The translations under genes were made by a program, and so were the position numbers. This document shows, in pieces, positions 59,175-64,000 of a stretch of 64,000 nt of DNA. This DNA comes from Ferrimonas kyonanensis DSM 18153 (GTDB taxonomy: Bacteria; Pseudomonadota; Gammaproteobacteria; Enterobacterales; Shewanellaceae): the NCBI RefSeq assembly GCF_000425405.1, contig NZ_AUDJ01000033.1:1-64000 (forward strand), given 5' to 3'. The notes below the pieces were generated by a model that saw only the letters and a program-made list of their open reading frames with translations, was not told where the DNA came from and did no database searches. Each line of letters begins with the position of its first letter. Within the stretch, counting starts at the first letter, position 1.

Positions 59175-60536
59175 ATGAGTTTGGAAATCGTCATCTTGGC
59201 AGCGGGTAAAGGCACCCGCATGCGTTCCGCCTTGCCGAAGGTGCTTCATGGTATCGCCGGTAAGCCTATGGTTCAGCACGTCATTGATGCTGCTTCAGCG
59301 CTGCAGCCGGTACGTACTCACCTGGTGTACGGTCATGGTGGCGAGCAACTGCAGGCGGCATTGGGCCACAATTCGGTCAACTGGGCCCTGCAGGCGGAGC
59401 AGCTGGGAACGGGTCATGCGGTGGATCAGGCGTCTGCAGACTGGAGTGACGACAGCCAGGTGATGGTGCTCTATGGCGATGTGCCGCTGATTCAGACCGA
59501 GACGCTGCAACGATTGCTGGCGGTACAGCCGGACAATGGCATTGGCTTGTTGACCGTCAACCTGGACGACCCCAGTGGCTATGGTCGCATCGTTCGCGAT
59601 AATGGTACCGTGACCGCCATTGTCGAACACAAAGACGCCAGCGAGGCGCAGCGGGCCATTGATGAGGTGAACACCGGCATCCTGGTGGCACCGGGTAAGG
59701 CACTGAAGCGTTGGTTGGCCGACCTGTCCAATGATAACGCTCAGGGTGAATACTACCTGACCGATGTGATTGCCATGGCGGCCGCCGAAGGTGGCGTGGC
59801 CACGGCTCAGCCTCAGACGGCCATTGAGGTGGAGGGGGCCAATAACCGGGTTCAACTGGCGGCGCTGGAACGGGCCTTTCAGGCGCGGGCAGCGGAGCAG
59901 GCGATGCTCAGTGGGGCGACCCTAGCAGACCCGGCCCGGTTTGACGTGCGTGGTGAACTCAGTGTCGGCGAAGATGTGTTTATCGATGTCAATGTGGTGA
60001 TCGAAGGCACGGTCAGCATCGGCAACAACGTCACCATCGGTGCCGGCTGTGTGCTGAAAGATTGTCGTATCGGCGATGGCAGCGTGCTCAAGCCCTATAC
60101 CCTGGTGGAGAATGCCACCGTGGGTGAAGTTTGCACCGCCGGTCCGTTTGCCCGTCTGCGCCCCGGTGCCGAACTGGTGCACGACAGCCACGTTGGTAAC
60201 TTCGTTGAGATGAAGAAAGCCCGCCTGGGTAAAGGTTCCAAGGCCAACCATCTGGCCTACATCGGTGATGCCGAGGTGGGGGAAAAGGTCAATATTGGTG
60301 CTGGTACCATTACCTGTAATTACGACGGTGCCAACAAGCACCTGACAGTGATTAAGGACAACGCCTTTATTGGTTCCGACTCGCAACTGGTGGCGCCGGT
60401 CACCATTGGTGAGGGGGCGACGGTAGCCGCCGGGTCCACGGTAACCAAAGAGGTCGGTGACGGTGAGCTGGTGCTGACCCGCAGCAAGCAGCGCCATATC
60501 AGCGGTTGGCAGCGTCCGGTAAAGGCGCCGAAATAG
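59175..60536 (+). CDS. glmU: bifunctional GlcN-1-P acetyltransferase/GlcNAc-1-P uridylyltransferase
   Basis: GlmU makes UDP-GlcNAc for peptidoglycan and LPS. The N-terminal uridylyltransferase domain opens with [19 protein letters not shown] (about 7-25); the C-terminal half (from about 250) is a left-handed beta helix with hexapeptide repeats and acetyltransferase activity. It has 453 residues (E. coli 456). glmS, which makes the precursor GlcN-6-P, lies two genes downstream. Confidence 0.98.
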   Translation: MSLEIVILAAGKGTRMRSALPKVLHGIAGKPMVQHVIDAASALQPVRTHLVYGHGGEQLQAALGHNSVNWALQAEQLGTGHAVDQASADWSDDSQVMVLYGDVPLIQTETLQRLLAVQPDNGIGLLTVNLDDPSGYGRIVRDNGTVTAIVEHKDASEAQRAIDEVNTGILVAPGKALKRWLADLSNDNAQGEYYLTDVIAMAAAEGGVATAQPQTAIEVEGANNRVQLAALERAFQARAAEQAMLSGATLADPARFDVRGELSVGEDVFIDVNVVIEGTVSIGNNVTIGAGCVLKDCRIGDGSVLKPYTLVENATVGEVCTAGPFARLRPGAELVHDSHVGNFVEMKKARLGKGSKANHLAYIGDAEVGEKVNIGAGTITCNYDGANKHLTVIKDNAFIGSDSQLVAPVTIGEGATVAAGSTVTKEVGDGELVLTRSKQRHISGWQRPVKAPK

Positions 60537-60549
60537 ACAAATAAGACAG

Positions 60550-60578
60550 AGAAAGCGGCCGGATGGCCGCTTTTTTTA
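60550..60578 (+). terminator. terminator after glmU
   Basis: AAAGCGGCC-ggat-GGCCGCTTT stem followed by a T-run. Confidence 0.9.
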
Positions 60579-60588
60579 TGACTTTTCC

Positions 60589-60661
60589 TTGCATCAACGA
60601 GTTTTGATTTTATACTTCATAACTTTCGAAACGAAACTTAGGGCATCATGTCGAAACGAAA
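60589..60661 (+). promoter_or_regulatory. promoter and possible operator of the DeoR-glmS operon
   Basis: -35 TTGCAT (60589-60594) and -10 TATACT (60611-60616), 16 bp apart. Two copies of CGAAACGAAA follow (60627-60636 and 60652-60661), the second overlapping the first codons of the regulator. DeoR-type repressors bind TTTC/GAAA-type repeats, so autoregulation is plausible. Confidence 0.55.
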
Positions 60662-61421
60662 TACCCAACAACGCCGCCACACCATCATGGCTTTGCTGAC
60701 CCAGCAGGGGGAAGTGAGTGTGGATCATCTGGCGCGGGAGTTTCAAACCTCGGAAGTGACCATTCGAAAAGACCTGGCGACTCTGGAGGCCAGTGGCTTG
60801 TTGCTGCGCCGCTACGGTGGCGCGGTGCCGGTGCCGCAGGAGATCGTTGCCGATGATCCAGGCCATAAGGTTTCCGGTCGCAAGCAGGCCATCGGCGCGG
60901 CGGCGGCAGCGTTGATTGGCGATCACCAGCGCATCATCATCGATTCCGGTCGCACCACCGCGGCGATGATTGCCGAGTTGGGCAGCAAGCGCGGACTGGT
61001 GGTGATGACCAACTCCCTCAATGGCGCGAACGCCCTGCGGGAGTTGGAGAACGAACCGACGCTGTTGATGACCGGTGGTACCTGGGATCCCCACTCGGAG
61101 TCGTTTCAGGGCCAGGTGGCGGAACAGGTGCTGCGGTCGTACGATTTCGACATGCTGTTTATCGGTGCCGACGGCATCGACGTTTCACGTGGAACGACCA
61201 CGTTTAATGAATTGATTGGCTTGTCCAAGGTGATGGCCGACGTGGCGCGTGACGTGGTGGTGATGGTGGAGTCCAGCAAGGTTGGTAGAAAAATCCCCAA
61301 CCTGGAACTGCCCTGGGCCAAGGTCCGCTACCTGATTACCGATGACGAGTTGTCCGATGACACCGCATCGCAGATAGAGATTCATGGGGTTCGGGTTATC
61401 CGGGCACCGTTTAAAGATTGA
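60648..61421 (+). CDS. DeoR/GlpR family transcriptional regulator (GlmR-like)
   Basis: A 257-residue DeoR-type regulator: winged HTH at about 9-60 ([29 protein letters not shown]) and a sugar-phosphate-sensing domain ([25 protein letters not shown]). It ends 13 bases before glmS, so the two are one operon. A DeoR gene in this place (GlmR) is known in Pseudomonas between glmU and glmS. It probably senses an amino-sugar phosphate. A parS-type site lies inside it. Confidence 0.9.
   Translation: MSKRNTQQRRHTIMALLTQQGEVSVDHLAREFQTSEVTIRKDLATLEASGLLLRRYGGAVPVPQEIVADDPGHKVSGRKQAIGAAAAALIGDHQRIIIDSGRTTAAMIAELGSKRGLVVMTNSLNGANALRELENEPTLLMTGGTWDPHSESFQGQVAEQVLRSYDFDMLFIGADGIDVSRGTTTFNELIGLSKVMADVARDVVVMVESSKVGRKIPNLELPWAKVRYLITDDELSDDTASQIEIHGVRVIRAPFKD
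61181..61196. other. parS-type site 5
   Basis: CGTTTCACGTGGAACG fits NGTTNCACGTGNAACN and is inside the DeoR gene, about 16.7 kb right of oriC; it is the only site on that side. Confidence 0.75.
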
Positions 61422-61434
61422 TGGAGAGAACAGT

Positions 61435-63267
61435 ATGTGTGGCATTGTAGGGGCGGTTGCCCAACGGGATGTGGCGGAGATTCTGGTGGAAGGCCTGAAA
61501 CGGCTGGAGTACCGCGGTTACGATTCTGCCGGCATCGCCATTGTCGATGAAGCCCAAAACCTGCAGCGACTGCGCCGGGTTGGTAAGGTGCAGGAGTTGG
61601 CCAATGCGCTGGCGGAGCAACCGGTCAGTGGCGGCACCGGCATCGCCCATACTCGCTGGGCCACCCATGGAGAACCCAACGAGCGTAACGCTCACCCCCA
61701 TCAGTCCTGTGGTGACATTGCGGTGGTGCACAACGGCATCATCGAAAACCACGGTCCCCTGCGCGAGCACCTCAAGGGGCTGGGCTACGTATTTGAGTCT
61801 GATACCGATACCGAAGTGATTGGTCACCTGGTGCATCATGAGCTGAAAACTGCAGACAGCCTGCTGGCGGCAGTACAGGCCACGGTTAAGCAGTTGGAAG
61901 GTGCCTATGGCACCGTGATTACCGACCGTCGCGACCCCTCTCGGGTGGTGGTGGCCCGTTCCGGCAGCCCTCTGGTGATCGGTTACGGTGTGGGTGAGCA
62001 CTTCATTGCTTCCGATCAACTGGCATTGCTGCCGGTGACCCGCAAGTTTGCCTTCTTGGAAGAGGGCGACGTGGCGGAGGTGACCCGCCGCGAAGTGCGC
62101 ATCTTTGACAGTGCCGGCAACGCCGTCGAGCGTGAAGTCAAAGAATCTGAGGTGTCCCACGAAGCCAGCGACAAGGGGCCGTATCGCCACTATATGATGA
62201 AAGAGATCCATGAGCAGCCACTGGCGCTGCAGCGGACGCTGGAAAGCCGCTTGCTCAGTGGTGGCATCGCCGATGATGCCTTTGGCGAGGGCTCAGCCGA
62301 GCTGCTGAAGAGTGTTAAGCATGTGCAGATCATCGCTTGTGGTACCAGCTACCACGCCGGCATGGTGGCTCGGTACTGGCTGGAGCAGCACGCCGGTGTG
62401 TCCTGCAATGTAGAGATTGCGTCGGAGTTCCGCTACCGCAAGTCCCACGTGTTCCCGAACAGCCTGCTGGTCACCATCTCACAATCTGGCGAAACCGCCG
62501 ACACCCTGGCCGCCCTGCGCCTGGCAAAAGAGATGGGCTACACCTCTAGCCTGACCATCTGTAACGTCCCTGGCTCCTCGCTGGTGCGTGAGTCCGACAT
62601 GGCTTACATGATGAAAGCGGGTGCCGAGATTGGCGTGGCATCCACCAAGGCCTTCACGGTGCAGTTGGCGGCGCTGCTGATGCTGACAGGTGCTATTGGT
62701 CAGCATAACGGTATGGCGCAAGAGTGCCTCTCCTCACTGGTACAGGGACTGCAGTCTCTGCCGGCCAAGATTGAGCAGGCTCTGAGCCTGAACGACGACA
62801 TTGAAGCGATGGCCGAGGACTTTGCCGATAAGCACCATGCGTTGTTCCTGGGTCGGGGCGACCAGTACCCCATCGCCATGGAGGGAGCGCTGAAGCTGAA
62901 AGAGATCTCCTACATCCATGCCGAAGCCTACGCCTCCGGTGAGCTGAAGCACGGTCCGCTGGCGTTGATCGATGCTGACATGCCGGTAATTGTGGTGGCC
63001 CCCAACAATGAACTGCTGGAGAAGCTAAAGTCCAATGTGGAAGAGGTGCGGGCTCGCGGTGGTTTGATGTATGTGTTTGCCGATGTCGATGCGCAGTTTG
63101 AGTCCGACGACACCATGAAGGTAGTGCCGGTCCCTCACTGTGACGAGTTTATCGCGCCAATCATCTACACTTTGCCGTTGCAGCTGTTGTCCTACTACGT
63201 GGCGCTGATCAAAGGTACCGATGTGGATCAGCCTCGAAACCTGGCCAAGTCCGTGACCGTGGAATAA
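61435..63267 (+). CDS. glmS: glutamine-fructose-6-phosphate aminotransferase (isomerizing)
   Basis: GlmS makes glucosamine-6-phosphate from fructose-6-P and glutamine, the entry to amino-sugar synthesis. The 610 residues (E. coli 609) start MCGIVGAV, giving the N-terminal nucleophile cysteine after Met removal; the glutaminase domain spans about 1-240 and two SIS isomerase domains follow ([22 protein letters not shown]). The long frame upstream is not used. The 13-base gap to the regulator leaves no room for a glmS ribozyme; E. coli glmS is instead controlled by GlmY/GlmZ. Confidence 0.98.
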   Translation: MCGIVGAVAQRDVAEILVEGLKRLEYRGYDSAGIAIVDEAQNLQRLRRVGKVQELANALAEQPVSGGTGIAHTRWATHGEPNERNAHPHQSCGDIAVVHNGIIENHGPLREHLKGLGYVFESDTDTEVIGHLVHHELKTADSLLAAVQATVKQLEGAYGTVITDRRDPSRVVVARSGSPLVIGYGVGEHFIASDQLALLPVTRKFAFLEEGDVAEVTRREVRIFDSAGNAVEREVKESEVSHEASDKGPYRHYMMKEIHEQPLALQRTLESRLLSGGIADDAFGEGSAELLKSVKHVQIIACGTSYHAGMVARYWLEQHAGVSCNVEIASEFRYRKSHVFPNSLLVTISQSGETADTLAALRLAKEMGYTSSLTICNVPGSSLVRESDMAYMMKAGAEIGVASTKAFTVQLAALLMLTGAIGQHNGMAQECLSSLVQGLQSLPAKIEQALSLNDDIEAMAEDFADKHHALFLGRGDQYPIAMEGALKLKEISYIHAEAYASGELKHGPLALIDADMPVIVVAPNNELLEKLKSNVEEVRARGGLMYVFADVDAQFESDDTMKVVPVPHCDEFIAPIIYTLPLQLLSYYVALIKGTDVDQPRNLAKSVTVE

Positions 63268-63284
63268 CCGGACCTGAGTCGATG

Positions 63285-63316
63285 AAACGCCACCTTATCA
63301 GGTGGCGTTTTTGTTT
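63285..63316 (+). terminator. terminator after glmS
   Basis: AACGCCACC (63286-63294) and GGTGGCGTT (63301-63309) with a six-base loop and a T-rich tail. Confidence 0.9.
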
Positions 63317-63503
63317 TAGCTATTGATTTATATTGCCTCTAACTTGTTATTGTCCTCGCCCGGTCATCAATAATCATTGGTTGTCCTGACCATAAAAAAG
63401 TTTCGTTTTACTCCCCTGCCCGTCGTCGACACTATGCCGCCAAATAGCGTCTCCCGCTGATTGTTGTCGGGAGTGGATTGGCCGTGTTGATGTGGAGAGT
63501 AGT

Positions 63504-64000
63504 GTGGCTGGTTCTGTGGTTTCCCAAGGTCGTTATGGGGTGCGGGTTCCCGTTGGGGGATTGTTTTTGTTTGCCATTGCGGCGGGCTATCTGATGAGCC
63601 TGCTGCCATTGTCACTGCCGATGCTGGAAATGGAATCGGCCATGGCGGCCTGGCTGGCCAGTGCCTTCTACGCGGGTTTGCTGTTCGGGGCGCTGTGGAT
63701 TGAGCCGATCGTTCGTGTGTTGGGGCACCGCAGGGCTCTGGTGCTGTTCTTGTTGATTGTTGCTGCCACCGTGGCGTTGATGATCGCCCTGCCCTCGCAA
63801 TGGCTGTGGCTGGGCTTGAGGGTGGTGGCCGGTGCGGCTACCGCAGGGGTGTTTGTGGTGGTGGAGTCCTGGTTGCTGCTGGTGGAGGATGAGCGTCAAC
63901 GAGCCAGTCGTCTTGGTTTGTACATGGCGGCCTTGTACGGTGGCAATGCCCTGGGACAACTTCTGATGAGCCAGTTTGGCGTTAGCGGCATGCTGCCGTT
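63504..64000 (+). CDS. MFS transporter, YcaD-like (N-terminal part, cut by window edge)
   Basis: The frame is open from GTG 63504 to the window end, about 165 residues. GGAG at 63494-63497 precedes the start. It has successive hydrophobic segments and the sequence RVVAGAATAGVFVVVESWLL followed by GLYMAALYGGNALGQLL, which resembles E. coli YcaD in the same order. The substrate is unknown. The rest of the gene is outside the window. Confidence 0.78.
   Translation, partial: MAGSVVSQGRYGVRVPVGGLFLFAIAAGYLMSLLPLSLPMLEMESAMAAWLASAFYAGLLFGALWIEPIVRVLGHRRALVLFLLIVAATVALMIALPSQWLWLGLRVVAGAATAGVFVVVESWLLLVEDERQRASRLGLYMAALYGGNALGQLLMSQFGVSGMLP

Noticed and set aside
61422-61434. glmS ribozyme
   Set aside because: Only 13 bases separate the DeoR stop from glmS, and this ribozyme is a Gram-positive feature.

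Overview
The window is a 64 kb replication-origin neighbourhood of a marine-type gammaproteobacterium. Gene content and order resemble the Alteromonadales (Shewanella/Ferrimonas-like); I cannot fix the genus. Reasons: a rsmG-parA-parB-atp cluster (absent as such from E. coli), an oriC between mioC and mnmG as in Vibrio and Enterobacteria, E. coli-like rrn promoters, and E. coli-like blocks (yrdA-yrdB-aroE-tsaC-yrdD-smg-dprA-def-fmt-rsmB-trkA and fadA-fadB-pepQ-yigZ-trkH-hemG) joined together. Almost every base belongs to a recognisable housekeeping gene. I see no tRNA, insertion sequence, prophage, CRISPR array or defence island.

Layout. 1-550: 5' end of a 16S rRNA gene on the minus strand with its leader, boxA, P2 and P1. 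636-5377: gamma-carbonic anhydrase, then a minus-strand run yrdD-purE-tsaC-hemF-aroE-yrdB, broken by a truncated haemoglobin gene lying antisense between hemF and aroE. 5524-9857: an M9 collagenase-like lipoprotein, then smg, dprA and a LysM protein. 9992-18766: def-fmt-rsmB-trkA-trkH, a hemG, an ArsR/HlyU-type regulator, and a second trkH-hemG pair. 18802-28679: yigZ, pepQ, fadBA, tusA, a very large periplasmic TolB-propeller/amidohydrolase protein, and tag. 28803-33059: glyQS and guaC. 33352-39344: gyrB, recF, dnaN and dnaA on the minus strand.

39345-56205: a 415 bp dnaA/rpmH intergenic region with DnaA boxes and ten GATC sites; then rpmH, rnpA, yidD, yidC, mnmE and mioC; then oriC (44142-44470) with 19 GATC sites in about 400 bp, DnaA boxes and an AT-rich unwinding region; then mnmG, rsmG, parA, parB and the nine-gene ATP synthase operon. 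56267-64000: an EamA transporter, xapA with a divergent LysR gene, glmU, a DeoR regulator, glmS, and the start of a YcaD-like MFS transporter cut by the window edge.

How it fits together. This is the replication, segregation and translation core around the origin: initiator, clamp, gyrase, oriC, ParA/ParB and five parS-type palindromes spread over about 34 kb, beside ribosome, tRNA-modification, membrane-insertion and ATP synthase genes. The most interesting signals are in non-coding DNA: the parS set, a perfect 22 bp palindrome in the oriC unwinding region, the second GATC/DnaA-box cluster at dnaA, and stacked inverted repeats before guaC. I did not find a clearly undescribed multigene system.
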